Source: Bacteroidales bacterium (lineage in GTDB: Bacteria > Bacteroidota > Bacteroidia > Bacteroidales > F082). From it: a DNA stretch of 45,192 bases. Every line of letters starts with the position of its first letter. Positions within the stretch are counted from its first letter, which is position 1. The notes beneath the pieces were generated by a model. It ran no database searches. It was not told the DNA's origin and worked only from the letters and a program-made list of their open reading frames with translations. The position numbers and the translations under genes were made by a program. Positions 1 to 9,244 of this stretch are shown here, one piece after another. The DNA lies in the NCBI GenBank assembly GCA_017460915.1, contig JAFUAA010000030.1, positions 1 to 45,192 on the forward strand, read 5' to 3'.

Positions 1-445
1 CGAAGACGATGAAAAGATACTCAGTGGCAGGCTTCACACCCACTTGGGCGCCCATGCCGATGAGCAGCGGACGGATGTAGAGCGAAGCGCCCGTCTCATA
101 CGGAGGAATGAATTCGGAGTTGAGTTTCACCACCTTGATGATGGCTTCCTCGAACTTTTCCATGGGGAACTTGGCCATCATGATGCCGTCGCAGGAGCTT
201 TGCAGGCGCTTGCCGTTCTCGTCGAGGCGGAAGATGCGCACCTTGCCGTCTTTGCCACGGAAGGCCTTCAGGCCTTCGAAAGCCTCCTGACCATAGTGCA
301 GGCAGGTGGCGGCCATGTGGATGTTGATGGTGGTTTCGGAGCTTACTTCGAGTTCGCCCCATTCGCCGTTACGATAGTAGCAGCGGACATTGTAATTCGT
401 TGGATAATAACCAAATGACAAGTTGGCCCAATCGATGTTTTGCAT
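1..445 (-). CDS. ilvE: Branched-chain amino acid aminotransferase, 5' part (runs off left edge)
   Basis: The minus-strand frame opens with ATG at 445-443 (MQNIDWANLSFGYYPTNYNV) and stays open to the window edge, giving about 148 residues. It matches the N-terminal half of class IV PLP-dependent aminotransferases of the branched-chain type: the segments HYGQEAFEGLKAFRGKDGKV, IFRLDENGKRLQ and ASLYIRPLLIGMG are typical of the BCAT group. The enzyme transfers the amino group between glutamate and the 2-keto acids of leucine, isoleucine and valine in the cytoplasm. The PLP lysine lies beyond the edge, so catalytic competence cannot be judged. A weak -7-like TATCTTCG lies upstream at 493-500. Family assignment is secure. 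Confidence 0.93.
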   Translation of the reverse strand, partial: MQNIDWANLSFGYYPTNYNVRCYYRNGEWGELEVSSETTINIHMAATCLHYGQEAFEGLKAFRGKDGKVRIFRLDENGKRLQSSCDGIMMAKFPMEKFEEAIIKVVKLNSEFIPPYETGASLYIRPLLIGMGAQVGVKPATEYLFIVF

Positions 446-584
446 AATTCTTATTTTTTAGATGATTAAATTCTGTTGTTTTCAAAAAGTCCACGAAGAT
501 ACGAAGAATTTTTGAATGCTGAACAGTTTTTCTTCGAAAAACATTCTTTTATTCCATTTTGCTTTCAAGCACTAGGCTTCCAAC

Positions 585-626
585 AAAAAAAGTCTGCCAA
601 AATGTGGAATTCTGGCAGACTTTTTC
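585..626 (-). terminator. Intrinsic terminator of the 648-1094 gene
   Basis: AAAAAGTCTGCCA (587-599) pairs perfectly with TGGCAGACTTTTT (613-625) around a 13-nt loop. It sits just past the stop of the minus-strand lipoprotein gene and is followed by T residues in that direction. The symmetric A and T runs could let it work in both directions. Confidence 0.85.
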
Positions 627-647
627 TTATTCTAAAAGGAATAAGGA

Positions 648-1094
648 TTACTGTCCAAACAGCTCCTCCGTGACCAGCAAATTGTAAGTCACGAAATGAG
701 TGTCAAACTCCCAATCGACAGAACAATCAAAATCTTCGGATGCGTCGTAGTATTTCTTAGGTAGGTATTGAATGCTGTCGCCTATTTTTCGATAAATTCT
801 TAAATGATTCATTCTTTCGGTGACAAACTCCTCGGCTGGCCATTGATCGGTTTGTGAGCCTTGATATTCACCGATGTTGAAATACCAAATGCTATCAGCA
901 TAGAGGGATATCGTATCAACGGCATCATAGGATTCAAAAGTGGCAATTATTTCACCATCTGTATAATTATTGATACACACTTCGCTTACAAACTTACCAC
1001 TCCAAAAATAATCCACTTTTTCTTCGTCATCGCAACTCACAAACGCAATTGACATAGCAATTAAAGCCAGGGATAATTTAATTCGTGCTTTCAT
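648..1094 (-). CDS. Small hypothetical lipoprotein (148 aa)
   Basis: The start MKARIKLSLALIAMSIAFVS is a lipoprotein signal peptide with a lipobox ending in the cysteine of AFVSC, so the mature protein should be lipid-anchored in the envelope. The remainder is acidic and aromatic-rich (YFWSGKFVSEVCI, DSIWYFNIGEY), with no recognised domain. It begins 13 nt after the end of the broken DUF6973-like gene and was probably co-transcribed with it; the terminator at 585-626 closes the unit. A partner or immunity-like role for its upstream neighbour is conceivable from position alone; nothing in the sequence shows it. Confidence 0.75.
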   Translation of the reverse strand: MKARIKLSLALIAMSIAFVSCDDEEKVDYFWSGKFVSEVCINNYTDGEIIATFESYDAVDTISLYADSIWYFNIGEYQGSQTDQWPAEEFVTERMNHLRIYRKIGDSIQYLPKKYYDASEDFDCSVDWEFDTHFVTYNLLVTEELFGQ

Positions 1095-1107
1095 GTCTTA
1101 TTCTATT

Positions 1108-2278
1108 TTAGTTTTTCCAATAGATGTATTTTGTATCACTCGCTTTCTTTTCTTGTTTTTTCACCGTAGCCTTAGGTGTTGATGTGTTCCAATTCATCTT
1201 GATTCCATTATTGCTATTATCAATGAAATTCTTAACTTTCACTCCCCAAGTCTCCCAATTTGTGGAAATCCTAAAATCATCATACTTTGTTACTCTTCCC
1301 ACATAGTTATTGTGCCAATCCATGTATTTATCGCATGGAGCATTGGGATTGCTCGTTTCATAATAAACATCCATAATCAGTCAAGCCCATGTACGCGACA
1401 AATCATATCGTAACATTACATTTACAAATGCGTGCCTATAAGCATCTCCTTTTTGGCCAGAATTATGATTACTAGGATAGTAAACTTCAGTTTTCGCAAT
1501 AGCCCTTTGTGCACACAGCAAAGCTCTATTATAAATATACGAAGCCACTTTATATGCAATTAGAGCAAACTGAACCCAATTAAAATTGGCTTCCTGATAG
1601 TTTTTTGAATATCCAATTTTAAGGATATCATCTAAAGTTTCAAAATCTTCCATACGCGCAAGTTCGTTCATAGCTTTGAACTTTACTATTTCTTCACTTG
1701 TCATTTCAAGAATCTCAATCTCATTCTCGTCAGATACGTATTCCAATTCCTCATCTTTACCTTCTGCATAAGAAAAACTACTTTTACTACCTAATGTGTC
1801 AACAGAAAAGCCCCATCCATAAGGATATGAATTGTATATTGCTACTGCAGAATCATAAAAACTTTGAGTAGCATCCACCATGCCTAAATAAGCATCATTT
1901 GGATACAAATCAATCAATCGTGACTCCATGTATTCAGCCTTTGAATACGACGTAACATGCCTACCTCTATAAGTCGTTTTTTGGCTTGTTCCATCCTCAA
2001 CTGACTCATATTCCTTGGTTACAACATAAAGTGCCTCCAAAGGAAATGTAGGGCAACTCAGTAGATAGAAAAGGCGGCATAATCTCAGCAGAAAGAGTAT
2101 CGCTACTGAAATCACCACCTTCTATTTCATCTGATCTGTAAACTACTTCTTGCGAAGACGTTCGTTCCTGCAAATTCTCTTTCTTGCAGGAGCCCAATGA
2201 TATTGATACCAATATCACCATAGCTACAAAAACCAGCGGCAACTTTTGAATGAATTTACTTTTGTTTTTGTTGAACAT
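1108..2278 (-). pseudogene. DUF6973-like lipoprotein, broken by a frameshift and a TGA
   Basis: The gene starts at ATG 2278-2276 (MFNKNKSKFIQKLPLVFVAM) with a lipobox ending in SLGSC. Near 2048-2060 the frame is lost: the N-terminal frame reads FLSTELP then drifts, and the continuation PTFPLEALYVVTKEYESVED is one base out of register. The second frame reads HNSGQKGDAYRHAFVNVMLR, the GDAxRHAF...HNN signature region I associate with DUF6973, then meets TGA at 1383-1381 after RTWA. The same frame resumes with LIMDVYYETSNPNAPCDKYM and DWHNNYVGR to 1108. Both halves of the conserved core are thus present but separated by a stop. Family naming is from memory of the motif. Confidence 0.7.
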
Positions 2279-2311
2279 AATTAATTTGATTTGGTTTGCA
2301 TATTTCGGCAC

Positions 2312-2319
2312 CAAAATTA
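2312..2319 (-). promoter_or_regulatory. -7 box of the DUF6973-like gene
   Basis: TAATTTTG on the minus strand fits the Bacteroidota -7 consensus TAnnTTTG and lies 34 nt upstream of the ATG at 2278. No clear -33 TTTG was found. Confidence 0.5.
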
Positions 2320-2408
2320 CAACAATTTTATCATTGTTTTACACAAAAAAAACGGGATTTTTTTTATAAACTATCTAACAAACCATGTCCCAATCCAATA
2401 CAAATAAA

Positions 2409-3571
2409 TCATTCACTTTTCAAGTCCAGCATAGTCTCAAGATAATGCTTCTCAATGCCATACTGCGCTTTCAACTCAGCGATTTGCTGCGCAATTTCCG
2501 TTTTTTTCGGTTCTTTCGATGTCTTCCTACCTACAAGGAGCACGTTTTTCGGCGTGTGTTCCATCTCAATGAACTCCATCACTTGGGTCTTGTAGCCGAA
2601 ATATTCTAAGATCAAGGCGCGAATGGTGTCTGTAATCATCACGGCCTGGCGCTCGAGGAAAATACCGTAGCGCGTGATGGCGTCGAAGCGGCCCGAACGT
2701 TCCATCTCCTGCCTGATTTGCTTGTGGCAGCACGGGGCGCACACAATCAGGTCGGCACCCGCCTTGATGCCCGGTCGTCGGTGGCGGTGTTGCAGGCGTG
2801 AAGGGCAATCAGCACGTCCAGTTTTTCGGGACGATAGGCTTCGATGCTGCTCTCCACAAACTCCAGACCTTTCAAATGGTCGGATTGGATGATCTCGTTG
2901 ATTTTCAGCACCAAGTCGGGACGGATTTCCACGCCTTTGATATCGACATCAAGGTTGAGGCGTTGTGTCAACAACTCGTGGAGGGCGAAGGTGAGATACC
3001 CCTTCCCTGCCCCCATATCAGCAATGTGCACCGTATCATCAAACTTCATCGGCTTGACGAGGCTTTCCACAATTTCGGCGTACTTGTAAATCTGCTTGAA
3101 CTTATGCTGCATGTCCGCCGTGATTTTCCCCTCGCGCGTGGTGAGGCCGAGCTGGTACCACCACGGGTTGGCTGGATTGAGGAGGCGGTTTTTCTGCTTG
3201 TCGTGGTCGAGGTTCTGCTCACGGCTTTCCTGCACTTTCTTGGTTTGGATGGTGGCCTTGCCCTTGCTGGAAACCAACAAAGTGATATCCTCGCTGACCG
3301 TGAAAAGCACGGCATTGAAGAAACGCTCGGGAAGCATTTCTCGCAGTGTTTCAAGCATTTGCGCAGCATCGTAGTTCTTCACCTCGTCGCGACGCTCGTA
3401 ATGGTAAGTGAAGGCGAAGAGAAGCTTCTCCTTAATTAATACGGGCTTCACATAGATGTTGCGCAAGTCGTCGTGTTTGCTGGCAGGCTTGCTCAGCGTC
3501 ACCTTCACAAGAGTGCTCTGCTCAGCGGCCTCGCCCACTCGGTTCAGGAATTTTTCAATGTTTTCTGCCAT
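2409..3571 (-). pseudogene. Class I SAM-dependent methyltransferase, one frameshift
   Basis: The first 275 codons (3571 to 2747) carry SAM-binding motif I (IADMGAGKGYLTFAL) and then LIALHACNTATDD, typical of the Methyltransf_32 type. The frame then ends in a non-homologous tail. The rest of the protein (AGADLIVCAPCCHKQIRQEM and a C-terminus ending LETMLDLKSE) continues in another frame to 2409. The shift lies at about 2770-2776, where a short G run (GGG on the coding strand) could have lost one base. Restoring it gives TDDRGIKAGADLIVCAPCCH, about 388 residues. The gene starts 12 nt after the thioesterase gene, so the two form one unit. Substrate unknown. It could be a real mutation or a homopolymer sequencing error. 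Confidence 0.82.
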
Positions 3572-3583
3572 CTTTTTCGACCT

Positions 3584-3982
3584 TTATTCTCTTTCCTTGA
3601 TTGCCTTATACAGCCCAGGAAGGCGTTTTGAGATGGCCACGGGGCGACCATTCTCGGTGAAGCAATGCGTGCTTTGTCCAACGCAGACCAACCTTTCGCC
3701 CACGCGCATCGTGTAGGAAAACTCGAATTTCAGTTCACTGAGTTTGCTGATAACGACTTCAATGTCAACAACATCCTTAAACGTTGTCGGGCTCTTGTAA
3801 TTGCATTGGATGGCCACCACGGGCGAAACCACGCCTTCGGCCTCAATCCTGTCGAAGCCATAGCCCAGCTGGTCGAGGTAGTCGACGCGAGCCTCCTCCA
3901 TGAAACGGACATAATTGGAATGGTGCGTGATGCCCATGCGGTCGCATTCGTAATACTTCACTTCGTGTTTGTAGGTATGCAT
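3584..3982 (-). CDS. Acyl-CoA thioesterase, 4HBT hot-dog family (YbgC/FadM-like)
   Basis: This 132-residue protein has the usual length of a single hot-dog domain thioesterase. The N-terminal KYYECDRMGITHHSNYVRFM matches the 4HBT active-site helix, with the catalytic Asp in CDRMG, followed by EEARVDYLDQLGYGFDRIE. Later strands (FTTFKDVVDIEV-like segment, FEFSYTMRVGERLVC, GQSTHCFTENGRPVAI) complete the fold. It should hydrolyse acyl-CoA thioesters in the cytoplasm; the chain-length preference cannot be read from sequence. It is the first gene of a two-gene unit with the downstream methyltransferase. Confidence 0.9.
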   Translation of the reverse strand: MHTYKHEVKYYECDRMGITHHSNYVRFMEEARVDYLDQLGYGFDRIEAEGVVSPVVAIQCNYKSPTTFKDVVDIEVVISKLSELKFEFSYTMRVGERLVCVGQSTHCFTENGRPVAISKRLPGLYKAIKERE

Positions 3983-4006
3983 AGCGATGATGATTCAATT
4001 TGGCTG

Positions 4007-4014
4007 CAAAGGTA
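4007..4014 (-). promoter_or_regulatory. -7 box upstream of the thioesterase gene
   Basis: TACCTTTG on the minus strand matches TAnnTTTG, 25 nt upstream of the thioesterase ATG at 3982. A -33 element is not obvious. Confidence 0.55.
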
Positions 4015-4037
4015 CGGAAATATCTCACGCAGAAACT

Positions 4038-5195
4038 TTATTTCTCCAACCATCCCAAACCGAAATTATAAAACACCATCGAATAGCCCAATGTGTCGCC
4101 GTCGGATTCCTCCACATAGAAGCCGATGCTGCGGTCGGGCAGGATGCAGAGCGAAGAATAGGCGCCATCATAAGGCACAATGCAGTTGCTCACAGGCCAA
4201 GTCTGGCCTTCGTCGTAACTGACATAAACCGTCACGTTTTTGCGGCCTTCGGCGCAAGGCAAGGAATGGAGTAAAACGTTCTTTCCACCTTCGTTTTCAG
4301 TGGAATAACGGATAATATCGCCATTGCAGGCCGTGGCTACGAGGTCGGGCCAAGCGGAGGTTTCGGGCCGCCAAATGATGCCACCGTCTTCGGAAATGTT
4401 GTACCACCGCTCGCCTTCGTGGCGGATGCTCATCAGGATGCGGCCGTCGGCCAACTCCACCACCTTGGCCTCGTCGCCACGTTGCGAGGCGCGCCCTGAA
4501 ATCTGCCAAGTCTCGCCATTGTCGTCGGAATAGACCACATAGTTGCAGGCCGCCCATTCCTCCGTGTCGCGCACGGCGAGCACAAACATAATGCGACCCG
4601 TCGAGGTCAGCAGGCCGTTGCCCGAGGCGAAAAAGGCCGACCACCATGTGCGGCTCACCTCGTTTTTGCAATTGGCGCCATAAAGTTCATCGGTGATGTC
4701 TTTCGGCTCCGTCCAAGTCTGACCGTTATCGAAGCTCCGCGCGATGTAGGTGCGCAACGGGTTCTCTCGTCGGCCTTGCCAAAAGCCGCAGCCGCCCACG
4801 AAAGCCGCCAAGAGGCCGCCTTCGTCGTGGGTGCGCACCAAGGCGCAGTCGCCGAAGCCCTGCCCCACCCCTTGGCCTTCGGCCAGCGTGTAGGGTTCGC
4901 TCCAAGTGCGACCGCCGTCGGTGCTTCTATTGATAAGGATGTCGATGTCCTCAGGCAGGTCGGAGTCGTTGTATTTCCGCTTGTCGGTGGCCACCACCAG
5001 CGAACCGTCCTTGGCCATGATGATGGCCGGAATGCGGTAGTTCGTCGAGTTGTAGTCGCCCGGGCGATAGAGCACCGTACGCGTGATGAGGGTGTCGGCT
5101 GCGGGTTCCGTAACAGCCTCAGGTTTTTCGCTATTGCCGCAAGAAATCATGCCGAGGCAAAACGCGAGAACAATCCATGGTAAAACGTGCTTCAT
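4038..5195 (-). CDS. Exo-alpha-sialidase, GH33-type lipoprotein
   Basis: This 385-residue protein starts with a lipoprotein signal peptide (lipobox LGMISC), so it is an envelope or surface enzyme. It has the YRIP motif carrying the first arginine of the sialic-acid carboxylate-binding triad, an Asp-rich RKYNDSDLPEDIDI segment with the likely acid/base aspartate, and Asp-box repeats (STDGGRTW, SFDNGQTW, SDDNGETW, SYDEGQTW and a degenerate SEDGGIIW). The AKVVELADGRILMSIRHEGE segment supplies the conserved Glu and a second Arg, and YDGAYSSL the likely nucleophilic Tyr. It should release terminal sialic acid from host glycans. No sialic-acid catabolic genes lie nearby, so it is an isolated scavenging enzyme here. 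All key features are present. Confidence 0.9.
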   Translation of the reverse strand: MKHVLPWIVLAFCLGMISCGNSEKPEAVTEPAADTLITRTVLYRPGDYNSTNYRIPAIIMAKDGSLVVATDKRKYNDSDLPEDIDILINRSTDGGRTWSEPYTLAEGQGVGQGFGDCALVRTHDEGGLLAAFVGGCGFWQGRRENPLRTYIARSFDNGQTWTEPKDITDELYGANCKNEVSRTWWSAFFASGNGLLTSTGRIMFVLAVRDTEEWAACNYVVYSDDNGETWQISGRASQRGDEAKVVELADGRILMSIRHEGERWYNISEDGGIIWRPETSAWPDLVATACNGDIIRYSTENEGGKNVLLHSLPCAEGRKNVTVYVSYDEGQTWPVSNCIVPYDGAYSSLCILPDRSIGFYVEESDGDTLGYSMVFYNFGLGWLEK

Positions 5196-5230
5196 TTTTA
5201 TTCGTTTTTGTGATTTTCAAAGAAGACAAA

Positions 5231-5289
5231 TGTTCGGATAGCGGGCTAAAAGTGTGTTTTTTTTGCGGTTTTAGCCCGTTATACGAACA
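5231..5289. repeat. Imperfect palindrome, copy 1 of a pair flanking the DUF234-type ATPase remnant
   Basis: The left arm (5231-5251, containing TCGGATAGCGGGCTAAAA) pairs with the right arm (5269-5289) with about two mismatches over 21 bp. The same 18-bp core recurs at 6332-6349. This copy lies between the 3' end of the ATPase remnant and the sialidase start, so it could also serve the sialidase promoter. Confidence 0.75.
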
Positions 5290-5290
5290 T

Positions 5291-6293
5291 CTATTTATAC
5301 ATATCATTAAGATTAACAACATTTTGAGCAATATCAGAATATTCATTTTCAGACAATCCAAAAGTGGTAATCATAACCACATGAATCCCCTTTCTTGTCG
5401 CTGTCTCTTGGCAGAAAGTCTCCACTCGATTCCCTATCTTCTTGTATTCGGCCTTCGACAGCGTATATTCATTACGGGAGTATTTCACCTCGCAAATGTT
5501 CAGCATATCGTCGGCGCGGTCGATGATGAGGTCGATTTGTGCACCATCATCCGACTTATAAGAGCGCCAAGAATAGCACTCGGTCAGCACACTATCCAAA
5601 TGCAAAGCATTCAGAATCTGTGGTATATGTGACAAACAGACCCGCTCGTATGCCAAGCCATACCACGTGTTCTGCAACGGTGTGTTCAGGGTTTTCGACC
5701 AATAATGTGGGTCCTTCCGCCGTTTGCCATCAACGAAATGGAGGTAGAACGACGTGAAAAAATCCATAAGTTGATAAATCGAGCCATTCGATTTGACCCG
5801 TACACCCGCCACATCATAACGCCTGATGAAGTCGCAATTGATCAAGTCGTCCAACAAACTGCTCAGATGCCCGTTGTTGGCAATGTGCAACTTCTCGGCA
5901 ATTTCCTTTCGTGTAAGCCCTTTTTTATTGTTTGACAGCACTTTAATCACATCCATATACCGCTCGGGATGGGCGAAAAGCGACTTGTAAAGTCAGCCGT
6001 GCTCTTTCTTCAACTCGGCATCTTCGGAGAAAAACAACTAATCAACGTCTTGGGCTTTTTCCTTGATAACCATAATGTTGCAGAGCCGTGTGAAAAGCCG
6101 AAAGTTCCTCGTCTTTCCGGCCTCCGATGATACCCGTCACGTCGAAATCAAACCTATTCTTGAAATAAGAGGTCACCAAAAAAGTCTTCCCCACTTTACG
6201 GCGGCCGTACAAAGCGATAAACTCCGCCTTGCCCGATCGCAGGCATTTGGTCATCTGGCCGATTTCCTTCGTTCTGCCAATAATCGTTTCCAT
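5291..6293 (-). pseudogene. DUF234-type AAA ATPase with a large internal deletion
   Basis: The N-terminal part starts at ATG 6293 (METIIGRTKEIGQMTKCLRS) and includes Walker A (YGRRKVGKTFLV) and FHTALQHYGYQ. It is out of register after about 6045. The C-terminal part (from about 6030 down to 5291) reads FFSEDAELKKEHG, then an in-frame TGA, then LYKSLFAHPERYMDVIKVLS, a winged-helix segment (GLTRKEIAEKLHI) and the DUF234 nuclease-like domain with QIDLIIDRADDMLNICEVKY. Full-length homologues are around 470 residues, so roughly 190, including Walker B, are missing. The TGA stands where an Arg is usual, consistent with CGA to TGA. The gene is non-functional as an ATPase. Confidence 0.8.
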
Positions 6294-6313
6294 ACTTCTG
6301 TTTTTTTTCGGCA

Positions 6314-6384
6314 CAAAGATAAGAAAAAGATTCGGATAGCGGGCTAAAACCGTAAAAAAATGAAGTTTTAGCCCATTATCCAAA
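6314..6384 (-). promoter_or_regulatory. Promoter of the DUF234-type ATPase with palindrome copy 2
   Basis: The -7 box TATCTTTG (6314-6321, minus strand) is followed upstream by an imperfect palindrome. Its left arm (6331-6349) contains the same TCGGATAGCGGGCTAAAA core as the copy at 5231, and the right arm (6366-6384) pairs with three mismatches. The palindrome covers the expected -33 zone, so it looks like an operator. Confidence 0.65.
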
Positions 6385-6503
6385 TGGCAAAAACACGATA
6401 AAAAACTGTATTTCAACAATATAAAAATTCTCCATTTTCCAAAATCAGACAATCCAATTTATGAAAAATGGAGAATTGTTTTCGATGACTCTCACAGTCA
6501 CTC

Positions 6504-8281
6504 TCAATGCGTCACCACGACGCGCTGGCAGCTTACCTTGCCGTTGCTTTCCACAACGTTGAAGAGATAAACGCCATTGCTGAAGCGCGAAAGGCTCACA
6601 TTCAGCGCATTGCCGTTGGCAGAGAAGGTCTGCACAAGGTTGCCCAACACATCGTAAACCTTCACGACATTGATGTCGCTTTCGGCTTCGATGCACACTT
6701 GGGTGTTGGCCGGATTGGGAAAAACCCTGCACGAATAGGCCTCTTGCTCCGTCACAGCATCGTAGTTCATCAGTCCTGCAACCTGTTTCACCGAAGTCAG
6801 GCCATCGGGATAGACGGCTTGCACCTCAACGACATTGTATTTGTCGGCCACAGCGGGGAAAGCATAAGTCGATTCCGTCGTGTTTTCCACGGCCAACGCT
6901 CCATTGACGAATACATTATAGCCCAAAGGAGAGCCTTGCGCGGGAGCGTCCCAAGCAGCCAACAGGTTGCCTCTATTGACTTCATCCGTCAAAGTGAGGT
7001 TCTCAACCGGATAAGGATGAAGGTCTGTATATTCGTAAGCGAAACGGCTATTCAGCACTTCCCTTGTGTCCTTTTGCACCCAGATGGCGACTTCAAGGTC
7101 GGTCATTTCCTCGATATGAGTGCTCGACATATCATACTCATACTCAAAATATTGAGCCTCTCCAGCCACAAAAGAGGTCGGAATGCCATTGGCATTGGGG
7201 AGCATCTTCATCATGACATGGAAGAACTGCGTCTCACCGTTGAACCCCACGTTACCTTCCGTGACTTTCTCGTTCACCGAAATGAACACCGTGGCCTCCT
7301 CGTCGATATACGGCATAATGTCTGCCTTCACGCTGATTTGCGAACCGTTCAACGCAAACGAGCCCCTGATGTCCATGAAAGCAGGCCTTCCATGATGTTC
7401 GGCAAAAGATGCCGCCGTCACTGGGTCGAAGCCCTGGTTCTCGCCATCGAGATAATCCTGCGGGACGCCCAACACATTATAATACGAAGAACGCGTTTGG
7501 CACTCCGATGTGCAATAGGCATCGCCAGTGGTCGAAAACTTTGCGAAGGTCCACACGCCAGGGTTGGCAGTGCACAACTCCTGCAAGATGGCGTTGCTCT
7601 GAACGCATGGGCCACAGGTCGAAGACGAGAAGTTTTCAATCATCACAAAACGGTCGGCCGAACCGACAGCCACGGTGATGTTTTTCGTGACGACATCGTT
7701 ATCGGGATTGTCGTCCTCGGTGCCGTTCACCAAACGGACCCTGACCGTCACGTCATAATTGCCAGGCATGACATTGACGGGCGTGGTGAATTGCAGGTCC
7801 TCCTTCTCCAAGGAAGGAAGGTCGACCGAAAACATTTCCACTACAGGAGCCTGCCCCGCAATCTCATATTCAGCCTCGACAGAGGTTATCGGCGTAACAC
7901 CGTAGTTGAACACTTGCATACTGACATTTAAGCCAGAGAAAGGAATCACCGAAGGGAGATTGATGGTGCTGATGCCAAGGTCGAAGTTTTCCATGGTATA
8001 CGCCTCGATATCATCAAAATACCAATTGTTAATATCGTACGAGTTCCCGCTAAAAAACACGCAGAACAGCACATTGGGCTTTCCCATGTCGGGTATTTGG
8101 ATTTCTTCCCGCACCTGATAGGCCGATGTTTGGGAATAGTTTTGCGACCAAGCCTGGTTCCACGTTGTTCCTCCGTCCGATGAGGTCGCGATGCCGAGGG
8201 CACAAATACTGCACGCTGTTGCGCTTGCACTGCCGTTACGAGCACCACGGCGAGTGCAAAAAGTAACAATGGTTTTCTCAT
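6504..8281 (-). pseudogene. T9SS-exported Omp28-like protein, N-terminal deletion and frameshift
   Basis: A Sec signal peptide begins at ATG 8281 (MRKPLLLFALAVVLVTAVQA), but its frame has no homologous continuation. Two bases out of register, the frame reads GIATSSDGGTTWNQAWSQNY and NNWYFDDIEAYTM, the tail of a choice-of-anchor J/MAM-type domain whose first hundred or so residues are absent. Next come Ig-like segments, an Omp28-type thioredoxin-like region with CGPC (MIENFSSSTCGPCVQSNAIL), and a 75-residue type A T9SS sorting domain (CRVFPNPANTQV, VYDVLGNLVQ, FSNGVYLFNV) ending at 6504. The protein would be exported by T9SS if intact. As drawn, the signal peptide is uncoupled from the mature part. 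Confidence 0.8.
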
Positions 8282-8386
8282 AGGAAATTAATTCTGTTTT
8301 GTCAGATGATAATCTATTTGTTTTGGTGCAGGAAACAAGGAGAAAATAACGCTGGTGCGCGAATTATCCCCATGCAATCGACAGAA

Positions 8387-9244
8387 TCATTTGAAAATCA
8401 AAGCGAAAATCGTGACGTTGTTGTCGCTTTGGACAAGGCTCAGGTTGCCGTTGTGCTTGAGCATGATTTGGCGCGAGAGGCTCAAGCCGATGCCCGTGCC
8501 GTTGGGTTTGGTGGTGTAGAACGGCACGAAAATCTCGTCGATTTGGCGCAAGGGAATGGCCTTGCCGTTGTTGGTCACGCGGATGATGGTCTGATCCTCC
8601 GCATTGAGTTCGGAGGCGATGCGAATGGAGTTGGCTCCAGCTTGCACGGCGTTCTTAATCAGGTTGTTGAACACTTGCATAATTTGGCCCTCGTCGGCAT
8701 AAATCAGCAAGTCGGGCGTGTTGGCTTTGTAAGTCAAGGTGACGCCCTGCTCTGCCACCTTGGCCTTGTTGAGGCTCAGCACTCGCCCTATCAAGTCATC
8801 GACCATCACGGCCTTACGCACGGGCGGCGCCACTTGGATGAAAGTGCGGTATGAGTCCACGAAGCGAATCAAGTCGTTGGACGAAGCCGCGATGGTCTCC
8901 AAGCCCGCCTTCACATCGAGGTCGTCCGACTTGGAGAGCGCGTCGCTCAGCGAAGCGATAGGCGCAATGGTGTTCATGATTTCGTGCGTCATCACACGGA
9001 AGAGCTTGCTCCACGAGGTGGCCTCATCCACCGCCGTGCGCCGCTCGAAAATGCCACGGATGCGGTTGAGGGCTCGGTTGAGGGCCGAATTCTCCTTGAA
9101 ACGGAAGTTCAGCTCGCCGTCCTCCAAGGCGTCCATCATGAAAGAGACGTTGTGCGCATCGTGCCGCCGCACCAAAAAGGCGGTCAGCACGACAGCCAAA
9201 ATGATGGCAGCCAGCAGAATCCCAATCCAAGCCCAAGTGCTCAT
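8387..9244 (-). CDS. Sensor histidine kinase of the sigma-54 two-component system
   Basis: The start is the ATG overlapping the regulator's TGA stop (ATGA at 9244-9241), giving 285 residues. One N-terminal membrane helix (WAWIGILLAAIILAVVLTAF) leads straight to a short linker and the phosphoacceptor motif FRVMTHEIMNTIAPI with His at about residue 87. The N box (NNLIKNAVQAG), FVPFYTTKPNGTGIGLSLS (F and G boxes) and C-terminal ATPase strands follow. There is almost no extracytoplasmic domain, so it senses through the membrane or cytoplasm. It is translationally coupled to the upstream sigma-54 response regulator, its obvious phosphotransfer partner. Confidence 0.92.
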   Translation of the reverse strand: MSTWAWIGILLAAIILAVVLTAFLVRRHDAHNVSFMMDALEDGELNFRFKENSALNRALNRIRGIFERRTAVDEATSWSKLFRVMTHEIMNTIAPIASLSDALSKSDDLDVKAGLETIAASSNDLIRFVDSYRTFIQVAPPVRKAVMVDDLIGRVLSLNKAKVAEQGVTLTYKANTPDLLIYADEGQIMQVFNNLIKNAVQAGANSIRIASELNAEDQTIIRVTNNGKAIPLRQIDEIFVPFYTTKPNGTGIGLSLSRQIMLKHNGNLSLVQSDNNVTIFALIFK

